A stretch of DNA of 64,000 bases. It comes from Lactonifactor sp050944855 (GTDB taxonomy: Bacteria > Bacillota > Clostridia > Lachnospirales > Lachnospiraceae). Shown here in pieces: positions 26,039-34,583 of the stretch (position 1 is its first letter; the number at the start of each line of letters is the position of its first letter). The position numbers were made by a program, and so were the translations under genes. The notes under the pieces are model-generated. The model was given only the letters and a program-made list of their open reading frames with translations, did not search any database and had not been told where the DNA came from. The stretch lies in assembly GCA_050944855.1 (NCBI GenBank), contig JBMNRU010000001.1:1-64000 (forward strand), read 5' to 3'.

Positions 26039-26092
26039 GTATGAGATAAGAATATATTAGTCTAAATCGTATTATTAAGTTAGGTAACGACT

Positions 26093-27415
26093 ATGGCTAA
26101 TCATAACACGCTCATCAAAGGCACCCTGATACTGACTTTGGCCGGATTTCTCACCCGTATTATCGGATTCTTTTATAGAATATTCCTATCACAGACGATT
26201 GGTGCAGAGGGAATGGGAATTTACCAGTTAATCTTTCCCATTCACACCCTTTGTTTTGCACTCACAGTCTCCGGTATTCAAACAGCGATCTCCCGTTTTG
26301 TGGCAGCAAAATGTGCGGTAAAGGATGAAAATGGGGCACGAAATATTTTTCTCATCGGTACGGGAATGTGTGTCATACTCTCCATTACAGTTTCTTTTTT
26401 CCTCTATCGATACGCCGCTTACTTCGCCGATGCTTTTTTAGATGAACTCCGCTGTTCCTCTCTCCTGCGACTGATGGCCTGGTCCATCCCCTTTGGAACT
26501 TTTCACTCCTGTGTCAATGCTTATTATTACGCCCGCTCACAGACAGGCATACCTGCCGTCTCTCAGCTCCTGGAACAGATTTCCCGGGTACTGGCTTCTT
26601 ACATATTTTATCTGATCATCCTCAGCCATAACCAGGAACCCACACCTATCATGGCTGTTTTCGGCATTCTGGGCGGAGAAGTTGTATCCATGCTCTTTTC
26701 CTCCATCATGATTACCTGGGATTTTAAAAAATATTCGGCTTCTCTCATCCCCTTAGAACAGCCCTGGCACAATCTGCAGGAGATCCTGATTCTTTCGATT
26801 CCTTTAACCTGTAATCGGGTTCTTTTAACCCTGCTGCAAAGCGCAGAAGCCGTTTTGATTCCCGGACGGCTTCGTCTTTACGGTCTTTCCACCAGTGACG
26901 CTTTAAGTATCTATGGCATACTGACCGGTATGTCGCTGCCGCTTATTCTGTTTCCTTCTACGATTACCAATTCCATCTCAGTAATGCTTCTTCCGGCTGT
27001 GGCTGAAGACCAGGCCCGGGAAAACCACGCAAGTATCCGCCGCACGATTCTGCTGACAATACGCTACTGCCTCATTCTGGGCTTTTGTTCTACTGCATTC
27101 TTCTTCCTGTTTGGCAATTGGCTGGGCTTATTTCTTTTTAAAAGTGTATATGCCGGCGCTTTCATCAAAACCTTATCCTTCATCTGCCCGTTTTTATACT
27201 TAACTACTACCCTCACCAGTATACTGAACGGACTAGGAAAAACCGGGCTGTGCTTTTTGCAAAATACCATAGGACTTTCCCTTCGCATCCTGTTTGTGCT
27301 GCTGGCCATTCCCCGCTTTGGAATTACCGGCTATCTGTGGGGGCTGCTGGCCGGAGAATTAATAATATCACTGCTTTGCCTCATTTTCCTGCGGCAGTAC
27401 ATTTTCACAAAATAA
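26093..27415 (+). CDS. Polysaccharide/lipid flippase, SpoVB-like
   Basis: Integral membrane protein of the MOP (MATE-like) superfamily, 440 residues, about 12-14 transmembrane helices. The N-terminal LIKGTLILTLAGFLTRIIGF and YRIFLSQTIGAEGMGIYQLI are typical of SpoVB and related lipid II or oligosaccharide flippases. SpoVB acts in spore cortex synthesis. It is transcribed divergently from iscR. A weak sigma-E-like pair (AAGAATAT and CGTATTAT) precedes it, but spacing is short. It could also be a vegetative MurJ/YtgP-type paralogue. Confidence 0.8.
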   Translation: MANHNTLIKGTLILTLAGFLTRIIGFFYRIFLSQTIGAEGMGIYQLIFPIHTLCFALTVSGIQTAISRFVAAKCAVKDENGARNIFLIGTGMCVILSITVSFFLYRYAAYFADAFLDELRCSSLLRLMAWSIPFGTFHSCVNAYYYARSQTGIPAVSQLLEQISRVLASYIFYLIILSHNQEPTPIMAVFGILGGEVVSMLFSSIMITWDFKKYSASLIPLEQPWHNLQEILILSIPLTCNRVLLTLLQSAEAVLIPGRLRLYGLSTSDALSIYGILTGMSLPLILFPSTITNSISVMLLPAVAEDQARENHASIRRTILLTIRYCLILGFCSTAFFFLFGNWLGLFLFKSVYAGAFIKTLSFICPFLYLTTTLTSILNGLGKTGLCFLQNTIGLSLRILFVLLAIPRFGITGYLWGLLAGELIISLLCLIFLRQYIFTK

Positions 27416-27426
27416 GCGTATACTTC

Positions 27427-27455
27427 TTGATTTAAAAAAAAAGATATTATATAAT
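27427..27455 (+). promoter_or_regulatory. Sigma-A promoter of the DAHP synthase gene
   Basis: TTGATT (27427-27432), 17 bases including an A-tract, then a perfect TATAAT (27450-27455). The leader is about 40 bases, too short for a riboswitch or T-box. Confidence 0.75.
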
Positions 27456-27502
27456 TTTTCTGAATATTTTGTAAAGAAATCACTTGTAAAGGAGAATTTA
27501 GT

Positions 27503-28534
27503 ATGAGCTACGTATTTATGAAAAAACTGCCGTCTCCTTCAGAAATCCTTGAAAAATACCCCGTTTCTGATCGAATCGTGCAGATTAAAACTGAAAGAGA
27601 TGAAATGATTCGCAAAATCTTTACCGGGGAATCTCATAAATTCCTGGCCATCATCGGGCCGTGTTCCGCCGACAATGAAGATGCGGTATGTGATTATGTA
27701 AATCGCTTAAGCCGTGTACAGGAAAAGATTGCCGACAAAGTACTTATCATCCCCCGCATCTATACCAACAAGCCACGTACCACAGGAGAAGGCTATAAAG
27801 GTATGCTTCACCAGCCGGATCCGGAATCAAAGCCGGATATGCTGACAGGACTTCTTGCTATCCGCCATATGCATACACGTGCAATTGAAGAATCCGGACT
27901 GACACCAGCCGATGAGATGCTGTATCCTGAAAACTATCGTTACTTATCGGATCTGCTTTCTTACGTAGCTGTCGGTGCACGTTCTGTTGAAAACCAGCAG
28001 CACCGTCTGGTAGCCAGCGGTATGGACATTCCTGCCGGTATGAAGAATCCCACCAGCGGTGATTATTCTGTTATGCTCAACTCTGTTGTAGCTGCCCAGC
28101 ACAGCCATGATTTTATTTACAATGGCTGGGAAGTCACCACCACAGGAAATCCTCTGGCACACACCATTCTGCGCGGTGCGGTCAACAAACATGGAAATAC
28201 CATTCCGAATTATCATTACGAGGACTTGCAGCTGGTTTTGGAAAAATACCGGGAACGTCACCTTCTGAATCCTGCTACTATTGTGGATGCCAACCACTCC
28301 AATTCCGGAAAAAAATATGAACAGCAGATACGTATCGTAAAAGAAGTACTTCACAGCAGAAATTACGATCCGGATGTAAAGAATTTAGTAAAGGGTGTCA
28401 TGATCGAAAGCTACATCGAACCAGGCTGCCAAAAGATCAACGGAGAACTTACCTACGGAAAATCCATCACAGATCCCTGTCTTGGATGGGAGGAGTCCGA
28501 AAAATTATTATATACCATTGCAGAACTCTGCTAA
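27503..28534 (+). CDS. 3-deoxy-7-phosphoheptulonate (DAHP) synthase, class I
   Basis: Condenses PEP and erythrose-4-P in the first step of the shikimate pathway. It has 343 residues, the AroF/AroG/AroH class. Motifs are LAIIGPCSADNED, IIPRIYTNKPRTT (PEP site), GYKGMLHQPDP, GARSVENQQHRLVASG, NPTSGDYSVMLN and VDANHSNSGKKYEQQ (metal). There is no N-terminal chorismate mutase domain. The binding site is AAGGAGAA. It stands alone with its own promoter and terminator; feedback specificity (Phe, Tyr or Trp) cannot be read. Confidence 0.94.
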   Translation: MSYVFMKKLPSPSEILEKYPVSDRIVQIKTERDEMIRKIFTGESHKFLAIIGPCSADNEDAVCDYVNRLSRVQEKIADKVLIIPRIYTNKPRTTGEGYKGMLHQPDPESKPDMLTGLLAIRHMHTRAIEESGLTPADEMLYPENYRYLSDLLSYVAVGARSVENQQHRLVASGMDIPAGMKNPTSGDYSVMLNSVVAAQHSHDFIYNGWEVTTTGNPLAHTILRGAVNKHGNTIPNYHYEDLQLVLEKYRERHLLNPATIVDANHSNSGKKYEQQIRIVKEVLHSRNYDPDVKNLVKGVMIESYIEPGCQKINGELTYGKSITDPCLGWEESEKLLYTIAELC

Positions 28535-28539
28535 CAACA

Positions 28540-28572
28540 AAAGGAAGGAACCGTAATTCGATTCCTTCCTTT
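28540..28572. terminator. Terminator between DAHP synthase and xerD
   Basis: Perfect 11-base arms AAAGGAAGGAA/TTCCTTCCTTT with an 11-base loop lie between two convergent genes. T and A runs on either side allow function in both directions. Confidence 0.8.
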
Positions 28573-28609
28573 ACTATTTATTCTCACAACACTCTCACAA
28601 CACAGATTC

Positions 28610-29494
28610 TTACTGTCTGGGATGCGCTTTCATGTACACTTCCCGCATTTTATTCAAATTCATATTCAGATATATTTGTGTGGTGGAAATGTCCGAATGT
28701 CCCAGCATCTCCTGCACACTTTTTAAATCAGCACCATTCTGTACCAGATGTGCGGCAAAAGAATGGCGCAGAGTATGAGGTGTAATATCCTGTTCAATAT
28801 GAGCCGCTTTTGCATAGGTTTTCAGTACTTTCCAAAATCCCTGACGACTCATGGATTTTCCCGAACAATTACAAAACAGCAGATCACTCTCATTTTCTCC
28901 CAGCAGATCTTCTCTGGCTTCATTTACGTACTTTACCAAAGCTCTTTTTGCCGTATTATGGAATGGTATCACACGCTCTTTATCACTGCTTCTGCAAGTC
29001 AGATATCCCAGCTGCAAATTCACATCGGAAAGTCTGATCTGCACCAGCTCAGTTACACGAATCCCGGTAGCATAAAGCAGTTCCAACATGGCTTTATCCC
29101 GAATCCCTTTAGAAGTAGATTCATTCGGCTGCCTTAACAGCAGTTCCATCTCCTCTACCGTTAAAATACCCGGTATTTTCTTCTCGATTTTAGGGGCCTT
29201 CAGATTTTCAGAGGGATTTGTCGTCACAACACCTTCACCAACCAAATACTGGAAAAATGCTCTCATGGATGCGATACCTCTGGAAATAGAAGATGCGGCG
29301 AAATTCTCTTTCTCTAAATATAGTACGTAAGACTGCAGATCCGTACCGGTAACGGCCGTCAGATCTTGTATTCCCTGTTTCTGCAGATAATCTGCCATCT
29401 TTCGTAAATCTCTTCGATAAGAAACTTCTGTATTATTTGAAGTCTTCTTGACTTTATGTAAATAACTGATAAAATTTTGAATCGCATTCTCCAT
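28610..29494 (-). CDS. xerD: Tyrosine recombinase XerD
   Basis: Site-specific recombinase that resolves chromosome dimers at dif. It has 294 residues. An N-terminal SAM-like DNA-binding domain (about 1-85) is followed by the catalytic domain with Arg in ATGIRVTEL, HxxR in TPHTLRHSFAAHL, His in LGHSDISTTQIY and the nucleophilic Tyr there. The start is ATG at 29494; a 24-residue extension is rejected. It neighbours spoIIM, as in the Bacillus spoIIM-fur-xerD region, which argues for the housekeeping recombinase and not a phage integrase. Confidence 0.92.
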   Translation of the reverse strand: MENAIQNFISYLHKVKKTSNNTEVSYRRDLRKMADYLQKQGIQDLTAVTGTDLQSYVLYLEKENFAASSISRGIASMRAFFQYLVGEGVVTTNPSENLKAPKIEKKIPGILTVEEMELLLRQPNESTSKGIRDKAMLELLYATGIRVTELVQIRLSDVNLQLGYLTCRSSDKERVIPFHNTAKRALVKYVNEAREDLLGENESDLLFCNCSGKSMSRQGFWKVLKTYAKAAHIEQDITPHTLRHSFAAHLVQNGADLKSVQEMLGHSDISTTQIYLNMNLNKMREVYMKAHPRQ

Positions 29495-29555
29495 ATATCC
29501 CAATTTCCTTGTCCTGTGTACTTTACAACCCCAATCTAACGCCCTTATACATGTC

Positions 29556-29584
29556 ATTATAAGCACATTTTACAGGAAAAGCAA
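29556..29584 (-). promoter_or_regulatory. Promoter of xerD
   Basis: A perfect TATAAT (29556-29561) with TTGCTT (29579-29584) 17 bases upstream on the minus strand. It makes xerD independent of spoIIM. Confidence 0.55.
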
Positions 29585-29714
29585 ACACTAATTTTCTCAG
29601 AAAACCGCAGAAATAAAGGGCTTTTCAGCTCTAACCACAACATATCGAATTCTATTTGGGAAACCGCACCACATCTTGTTAACTTTATAAAAAGTATTTC
29701 GAAAATCAAATTTT

Positions 29715-30305
29715 CTAAAATGTCAGTTTTACAAGTTTGATTACAAAATAGTTTACATAACCTTCCAAAAAGATCCCGATAAAATTCAGAATGCCGCACA
29801 CAAGGACAATCCACACATAGTTCTTATAATCCTGCATGGATAAGGTTTTTCTTCTCCATATCTTCAAAAATCTTTGAAATACTGCGATATATAACAGTCC
29901 CATAGACAAGAAATAAGCCAGACACTGGGAAAAAAAACAGCTCACTCCCAACAGCATACCCCGAATTCCATATTCAGTTAAAAACATAGTTACAAGGCTC
30001 CCGGCCAAAAAACCGTTCCATAAAAGCCCCACAATAAGAAATACAATACCAAAGGCTGTAATGCCGATCACTGCATAAAAACCAAAATACAGACCTCTGC
30101 TCTTTAACAGCTCTTCAAAATATTCTCTCCCTGAAAAAATTGTGTTCTGTTCCTGTATCAGATAAAGCCCAAGGGTTTTCCATCCATATGACATATTCTG
30201 CCGAACCAAATTGACAAAAAAAATTCCCAGTATAAAACCGGCTAAATATAAAAGACAAAAATGGATACCATATTTTTTCAGCTGGTTTTGCCATGCTATT
30301 TTCAT
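29715..30305 (-). CDS. spoIIM: Stage II sporulation protein M
   Basis: Membrane protein of 196 residues with about five hydrophobic segments (near 13-30, 72-92, 95-120, 122-142 and 160-185). In Bacillus it forms the DMP complex with SpoIID and SpoIIP, which remodels septal peptidoglycan during engulfment. The N-terminus (FCLLYLAGFILGIFFVNLV) and GILVG-like GIRGMLLGVSCFF are typical of the family. A sigma-E-type promoter lies directly upstream. The xerD neighbour supports the assignment. The spoIID and spoIIP partners are not in the window. Confidence 0.88.
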   Translation of the reverse strand: MKIAWQNQLKKYGIHFCLLYLAGFILGIFFVNLVRQNMSYGWKTLGLYLIQEQNTIFSGREYFEELLKSRGLYFGFYAVIGITAFGIVFLIVGLLWNGFLAGSLVTMFLTEYGIRGMLLGVSCFFSQCLAYFLSMGLLYIAVFQRFLKIWRRKTLSMQDYKNYVWIVLVCGILNFIGIFLEGYVNYFVIKLVKLTF

Positions 30306-30322
30306 ATACTCTCACCCACTAT

Positions 30323-30351
30323 ATCATATGATAAATCTGGAAAAATATATC
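30323..30351 (-). promoter_or_regulatory. Candidate sigma-E promoter of spoIIM
   Basis: GATATATT (30344-30351), 13 bases, CATATGAT (30323-30330) on the minus strand. Both boxes resemble the mother-cell sigma-E consensus (-35 xxCATATT, -10 CATACAAT), and SpoIIM is a sigma-E product in Bacillus. Confidence 0.5.
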
Positions 30352-30421
30352 TATAAGACCTTTTATCATGGATATCAGTAAAAGACTGCATTGCCGCGCG
30401 CACATAAAAATATACAACTCA

Positions 30422-30442
30422 AAAACGTCCACTGGACGTTTT
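30422..30442 (-). terminator. Second terminator-like hairpin after rny
   Basis: Perfect nine-base arms AAAACGTCC/GGACGTTTT with a three-base loop, followed on the minus strand by TTGAGTTGTATATTTTT. It lies in tandem with the hairpin at 30463-30504. Confidence 0.65.
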
Positions 30443-30462
30443 CTTCGCATGCTTGGCAACAA

Positions 30463-30504
30463 AAATCCCCGGAAACGCATCGGGTGATACATTTCTGGGG
30501 ATTT
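30463..30504 (-). terminator. Terminator of rny
   Basis: A 13-base stem with one mismatch (AAATCCCC.GGAAA against TTTCT.GGGGATTT) and a loop of about 16 bases, followed on the minus strand by TTTTTGTTG, just after the rny stop. Confidence 0.75.
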
Positions 30505-30513
30505 GACTTATTA

Positions 30514-32076
30514 CTATTTTGCGTAGTCGACTACGCGGCTTTCACGAATTACACTCACTTTGATCTGACCTGGATATTCTAATTCTGCTTCAATCTGCTT
30601 AGAAATATCCCTGGCAAGTAATACCATATCGGCATCTGTCACATGTTCTGGAACTACCATGACTCGTACCTCTCTACCTGCCTGAATAGCAAAAGATTTT
30701 TCTACTCCCTTAAAAGAGTTTGTGATATCTTCTAATTGTTTTAATCTGTTGGTATATGTTTCTAAAGTCTCTCTTCTTGCACCTGGGCGTGCAGCAGAAA
30801 TTGCATCTGCAGCCTGTACAATACATGCAATCAATGACTGTGGCTCCACATCACCATGATGTGATTCTACCGCATTGATTACCAATGCAGATTCTTTATA
30901 TTTTCTACATAAATCAGAACCAATCTGAATATGGGAACCTTCCACCTCGTGGTCGATGGATTTTCCTATGTCATGCAGCAAACCGGCACGTTTCGCCATA
31001 CGAATATCTGTGCCTACTTCTCCGGCCAGCAAACCGGATAGCTGTGCTACTTCTATAGAATGTTTTAATGCATTCTGTCCATAACTGGAACGAAATTTCA
31101 TACGTCCTAAAAGACGAATCAATTCAGGATGGATACCGTGGACACCCACTTCAAGCGCAGCTGCTTCACCTTCTTCACGCATCATAGTTTCCACTTCTTT
31201 CTGCGCTTTTTCCACCATTTCTTCAATTCTAGCCGGATGAATACGACCATCCACAATTAGTTTCTCCAATGCGATACGGGCTACTTCCCGTCGAATTGGA
31301 TCAAATCCGGACAATACTACCGCTTCTGGCGTATCGTCAATAATCAAATCGACGCCTGTCAGAGTTTCCAGCGTACGGATGTTACGTCCTTCTCTACCTA
31401 TAATTCTCCCTTTCATTTCATCATTCGGGAGCTGTACAACAGATATCGTCGCTTCTACCACATGATCAGCTGCACACTTCTGAATGGCAGTCACCACATA
31501 GTCCTTCGCTTTTTTGTCTGCTTCCTCTTTGGCTTTACTTTCTAATTCCTTATAGAGTTTCGCAGTATCAATTTTTACTTCATCTTCAACAGTTTTTAAT
31601 AAATATTCTTTTGCCTGTTCGGAGGTCAGACCGGAAATTCTTTCCAGTTCCTGTACTCCTTGATCATGTAATTCATCGACTTTCTTTTCTTTTCTTTTTA
31701 ACTCTGCTTCTTTTGCTGCATAGTCAGATTCTCTTCTTTCCAGAGCATCTGCCTTTTTGTCTAACGCTTCCTCTTTGGATAAAACACGTTTTTCGTACTT
31801 CTGTAACTCAGCTCTTCTCTCTTTTGTCTCTTTCTCTAATTCGTTCTTAGTTCTCAGAGATTCCTCTTTTGCTTCTAAGAGAGCTTCACGCTTTTTAGTT
31901 TCAGCAGTTTTCAACGCTTCATCTATAAGACTTCTTGCCTTCACCTCTGCTGTTCCTATTGTTTCTGCATCCTTTTGTGTCTTTTTCTTGACCGCAATAT
32001 TAGCAGTTACCGGAATGGCAATCAGTAAGGCGATTACTACAGCAATAATTGCAACAATAATAGATATTGCATTCAT
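30514..32076 (-). CDS. rny: Ribonuclease Y
   Basis: Membrane-anchored endoribonuclease that starts bulk mRNA decay in Firmicutes. It has 520 residues. An N-terminal transmembrane helix (about 3-24) is followed by a long coiled coil rich in Lys and Glu (about 30-205), a KH domain (about 210-270, GRIIGREGRNIRTLE) and an HD domain with AGLLHDIGKSIDHEVEGSH (metal ligands). The binding site is AGGAGGT. It has its own strong promoter, and two tandem hairpins follow the gene. Confidence 0.97.
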   Translation of the reverse strand: MNAISIIVAIIAVVIALLIAIPVTANIAVKKKTQKDAETIGTAEVKARSLIDEALKTAETKKREALLEAKEESLRTKNELEKETKERRAELQKYEKRVLSKEEALDKKADALERRESDYAAKEAELKRKEKKVDELHDQGVQELERISGLTSEQAKEYLLKTVEDEVKIDTAKLYKELESKAKEEADKKAKDYVVTAIQKCAADHVVEATISVVQLPNDEMKGRIIGREGRNIRTLETLTGVDLIIDDTPEAVVLSGFDPIRREVARIALEKLIVDGRIHPARIEEMVEKAQKEVETMMREEGEAAALEVGVHGIHPELIRLLGRMKFRSSYGQNALKHSIEVAQLSGLLAGEVGTDIRMAKRAGLLHDIGKSIDHEVEGSHIQIGSDLCRKYKESALVINAVESHHGDVEPQSLIACIVQAADAISAARPGARRETLETYTNRLKQLEDITNSFKGVEKSFAIQAGREVRVMVVPEHVTDADMVLLARDISKQIEAELEYPGQIKVSVIRESRVVDYAK

Positions 32077-32125
32077 CGCAGGAGCACCTCCTTATTCAGT
32101 TTTCATTGTACAATACAACACTTCA

Positions 32126-32154
32126 ATTTTATACTTTTTGCAAATCAATGTCAA
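32126..32154 (-). promoter_or_regulatory. Sigma-A promoter of rny
   Basis: A perfect TTGACA (32149-32154), 17 bases, TAAAAT (32126-32131) on the minus strand. Confidence 0.75.
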
Positions 32155-32178
32155 GTACAGGCCTTGATATTTACAGAA

Positions 32179-32799
32179 TTATTCCAGATCTGCACCTTCC
32201 TCCCTCAGAGCCTGCAGAATCGCTCCCGTCTCATACCCTCTTCTTACTAAAAATCCATACAGCCGACGAAATTCCTTTTCTGAAAACGGGCCTGGTTCCG
32301 TCTTTTTCTTTTGTATCAAACCTCGTATCTGCTCCGCTGAATCGGAAAAATCACTTTCCTCCAACACACTTTCCATGATTTCCTTGGAAACACCCTTTTG
32401 ATATAATTCTGCCCGAAGCCGGTTCCTGCCTTTACCGTCCTTGTGACACGCAATATAGTTTCTTGCATATTTCCGATCATCCACATACCCATACGACTTC
32501 ACATAATCGACAGCTATTCGGATCACTTCCCCGGGGTATGCGGCTTTTTCCAATTTCATCTCCAGTTCTCTTTCTGTTCTGTCCATCTTCTGAAGCAAAT
32601 GCATCGCATACAGCTTCGCACGCTTTGCCAGTACCGTATTTAAAATTTCATCATATACTTCAAGCGGAAGCTCTTCCTCTTCTTTTATTTTATAACGGGA
32701 CAGCTCACCTTTATATAAAACAAAGGCAAGCTGTCCGTCTATTTCCACCTGAAATTTCTGTTTTGTGACTGATCGGATGGCCGTTACGATCATCCTCAT
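32179..32799 (-). CDS. recX: Regulatory protein RecX
   Basis: Modulator of RecA filaments, 206 residues, composed of three-helix repeats. Family features are LLQKMDRTERELEMKL, VDYVKSYGYVDDRKYARNYI and the C-terminal FLVRRGYETGAILQAL. The first of two close ATG codons (residues 1 and 3) is given as start; the second has better spacing from AAAGGA. It lies 16 bases after recA, the most common place for recX, so both share the SOS-controlled promoter. Confidence 0.93.
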   Translation of the reverse strand: MRMIVTAIRSVTKQKFQVEIDGQLAFVLYKGELSRYKIKEEEELPLEVYDEILNTVLAKRAKLYAMHLLQKMDRTERELEMKLEKAAYPGEVIRIAVDYVKSYGYVDDRKYARNYIACHKDGKGRNRLRAELYQKGVSKEIMESVLEESDFSDSAEQIRGLIQKKKTEPGPFSEKEFRRLYGFLVRRGYETGAILQALREEGADLE

Positions 32800-32815
32800 C
32801 CATTCCTTTCAACTT

Positions 32816-33835
32816 TTATTCTTCCGTCTTTTCAGACTCCTCTACAAGTCCGTAATGCTCTCTTACTTTTTTCTCTACTTCTTCCATGATCTGCGGATTA
32901 TCCCGGAGGTACTGTTTTGCATTCTCACGGCCCTGGCCGATCTTCTCATTCTGATAAGCATACCAGGCACCGCTTTTATTCACAATGCCTAAATTAGCTG
33001 CCAGATCCAAAATATCGCCCTCTCTTGAAATACCCTGGCCAAACATGATATCGAACTCCGCTTCTTTAAACGGCGGTGCGATCTTGTTCTTGACTACTTT
33101 GATCCGGGTACGGTTTCCTACCATCTCTCCGCCCTGCTTCAGTGCTTCGATTCTTCGCACATCCAGACGGATAGAGGAATAAAACTTCAGGGCACGTCCG
33201 CCGGTAGTCGTCTCCGGATTACCGAACATAACACCTACTTTTTCACGGAGCTGATTGATAAAAATAACAATGCAGTTGGACTTACTGATTACAGCGGTAA
33301 GCTTCCTTAATGCCTGTGACATCAGTCTGGCCTGCAGACCTACATGAGCGTCTCCCATATCACCGTCAATCTCTGCCTTAGGCACCAAAGCTGCAACAGA
33401 GTCTACAATGACTATATCGACTGCACCGGAACGAACCATAGTCTCTGTGATCTCCAGCGCCTGTTCCCCGTTGTCCGGCTGGGAAATGTAAAGATTATCA
33501 ATATCTACACCGATCTTCTTTGCATAAACAGGATCCAAAGCATGCTCAGCATCAATAAATCCGGCGATACCGCCTCGCTTCTGCACTTCTGCTACCATAT
33601 GTAAAGCAACGGTAGTTTTACCGCTGGACTCCGGTCCGTAAACTTCTATGATCCTGCCCTTCGGAACTCCGCCTAATCCTAATGCAATGTCCAGACTCAG
33701 AGAACCTGTAGGTACGGTCTCCACGTTCATATTAGCATTGGAATCGCCCAGTTTCATCACAGAACCTTTTCCAAACTGTTTTTCGATCTGTCCGATGGCT
33801 GCATCCAAGGCTTTTAATTTATCCTCTTTTAACAT
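32816..33835 (-). CDS. recA: Recombinase RecA
   Basis: DNA strand-exchange ATPase and LexA co-protease. It has 339 residues. Walker A GPESSGKTT, the IDAEHALDP segment, Walker B IVIVDSVAALVP, DNA-binding loops (MGDAHVGLQARLMSQALRK and GNPETTTGGRALKFY) and a C-terminal acidic tail are canonical. The start is ATG at 33835; the frame is open for 76 codons upstream, but that region holds the promoter and LexA box and is not coding. An ATG four codons earlier abuts AAAGGA and is too close. Confidence 0.97.
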   Translation of the reverse strand: MLKEDKLKALDAAIGQIEKQFGKGSVMKLGDSNANMNVETVPTGSLSLDIALGLGGVPKGRIIEVYGPESSGKTTVALHMVAEVQKRGGIAGFIDAEHALDPVYAKKIGVDIDNLYISQPDNGEQALEITETMVRSGAVDIVIVDSVAALVPKAEIDGDMGDAHVGLQARLMSQALRKLTAVISKSNCIVIFINQLREKVGVMFGNPETTTGGRALKFYSSIRLDVRRIEALKQGGEMVGNRTRIKVVKNKIAPPFKEAEFDIMFGQGISREGDILDLAANLGIVNKSGAWYAYQNEKIGQGRENAKQYLRDNPQIMEEVEKKVREHYGLVEESEKTEE

Positions 33836-33862
33836 TCTATTATTCATTCCTTTCACTAAATG

Positions 33863-33876
33863 CGAACTTATGTTCG
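33863..33876. promoter_or_regulatory. LexA (SOS) box upstream of recA
   Basis: CGAACATAAGTTCG, read on the minus strand, matches the Gram-positive LexA consensus CGAAC-N4-GTTCG in every conserved position. It lies just downstream of the predicted start site, so LexA would block recA-recX. Confidence 0.9.
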
Positions 33877-33890
33877 TGTTAACTGATATT

Positions 33891-33919
33891 ATAATAGTAC
33901 ACTTTCCCATACTTGTCAA
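33891..33919 (-). promoter_or_regulatory. Sigma-A promoter of recA-recX
   Basis: A perfect TTGACA (33914-33919), 17 bases, TATTAT (33891-33896) on the minus strand, with the LexA box about 15 bases downstream. Confidence 0.8.
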
Positions 33920-34035
33920 GCCATAAACATCACTCCCCGTATAAAATTTTTCAGTGTTTTGTGGGATAGATCGGGCAGACCTGCCCGAAATAGAAAACAG
34001 AAGATTTTCTGCTTTGAAAAAAGCAAAAAGGAAAG

Positions 34036-34061
34036 GCAAGGCAGATTTTGCTCTGCCTTGC
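34036..34061 (-). terminator. Terminator of the coat-protein pair
   Basis: A stem of about ten bases (GCAAGGCAGA/TCTGCCTTGC) with a short loop is followed on the minus strand by CTTTCCTTTTTGCTTTTTT. It separates the coat genes from recA. Confidence 0.85.
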
Positions 34062-34078
34062 ATACTGTCATCCTCTTG

Positions 34079-34336
34079 TTATTGCATCTGCGGCTTCTCA
34101 AACAGAGACTTCACATGGGAAATCGCTTCCTGGGATGCCTTTGCTGCAGGTACGTAATACTGTTTTGCTCTCGCAATCTGGAACATCTCTTCCTGAGACA
34201 TTTCACACTGATTACGAATCTGTTTTAATGTCTGTTTCAATTGTGGATTTTCTGTCTGCGGAATCATTTCTCCGTAACGCACCAATTCACCGTTGATACC
34301 GGCTAAGGTATCTGCTACCATTGTTTTTTCTGTCAT
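34079..34336 (-). CDS. Spore coat protein, CotF-like
   Basis: An 85-residue helical protein resembling the CotF/coat-F domain family (ferritin-like helices). It has no signal peptide. Features: MVADTLAGINGELVRYGEMIPQ, ISQEEM-like CEMSQEEMFQIA, and a YYVPAAKAS segment common to coat-F proteins. It lies 12 bases after a second small gene of the same kind. Expression is probably in the mother cell, by analogy and from the sigma-E-like promoter upstream. No enzymatic role is known. Confidence 0.75.
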   Translation of the reverse strand: MTEKTMVADTLAGINGELVRYGEMIPQTENPQLKQTLKQIRNQCEMSQEEMFQIARAKQYYVPAAKASQEAISHVKSLFEKPQMQ

Positions 34337-34348
34337 TTTCTTCGCCTC

Positions 34349-34534
34349 CTATTTTAAAAACTGCATCAGCTGCTGTTTTGATTCCAGTGCAGACTGCGCT
34401 GATTTCTGGAAAAACTGCTTAATCTGCGGATCCTGTGCCTCATGGGCATAATCCTGCATTTTGCAGTGGGTGGTGTCAAAACCGCCAATAAGATGACGAA
34501 GATTCTGTAAATCCAATTCTGATAATTCTGTCAT
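34349..34534 (-). CDS. Small helical protein, probable coat-associated partner
   Basis: A 61-residue protein of one long helical hairpin (HLIGGFDTTHCKMQDYAHEAQDP, then QFFQKSAQSALESKQQLMQFL). It resembles half of a coat-F/ferritin-like bundle and contains one Cys. Together with the downstream 85-residue protein it could make a four-helix assembly, which is inference only. The binding site TAGGAGGTAGT is strong. The annotation as a coat protein rests on similarity of pattern and context. Confidence 0.65.
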   Translation of the reverse strand: MTELSELDLQNLRHLIGGFDTTHCKMQDYAHEAQDPQIKQFFQKSAQSALESKQQLMQFLK

Positions 34535-34583
34535 GCCATACTACCTCCTATCACACATTTTGGATATGCATTTACCTGCATGG

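Noticed and set aside
28610..29494. Phage or transposon integrase
   Set aside because: Length, the LGHSDISTTQIY end and the spoIIM neighbour fit housekeeping XerD. There are no attachment repeats or phage genes.
33836..34063. A 76-codon N-terminal extension of RecA
   Set aside because: The region holds the promoter and LexA box, and RecA proteins start at MLKEDK-like sequence.
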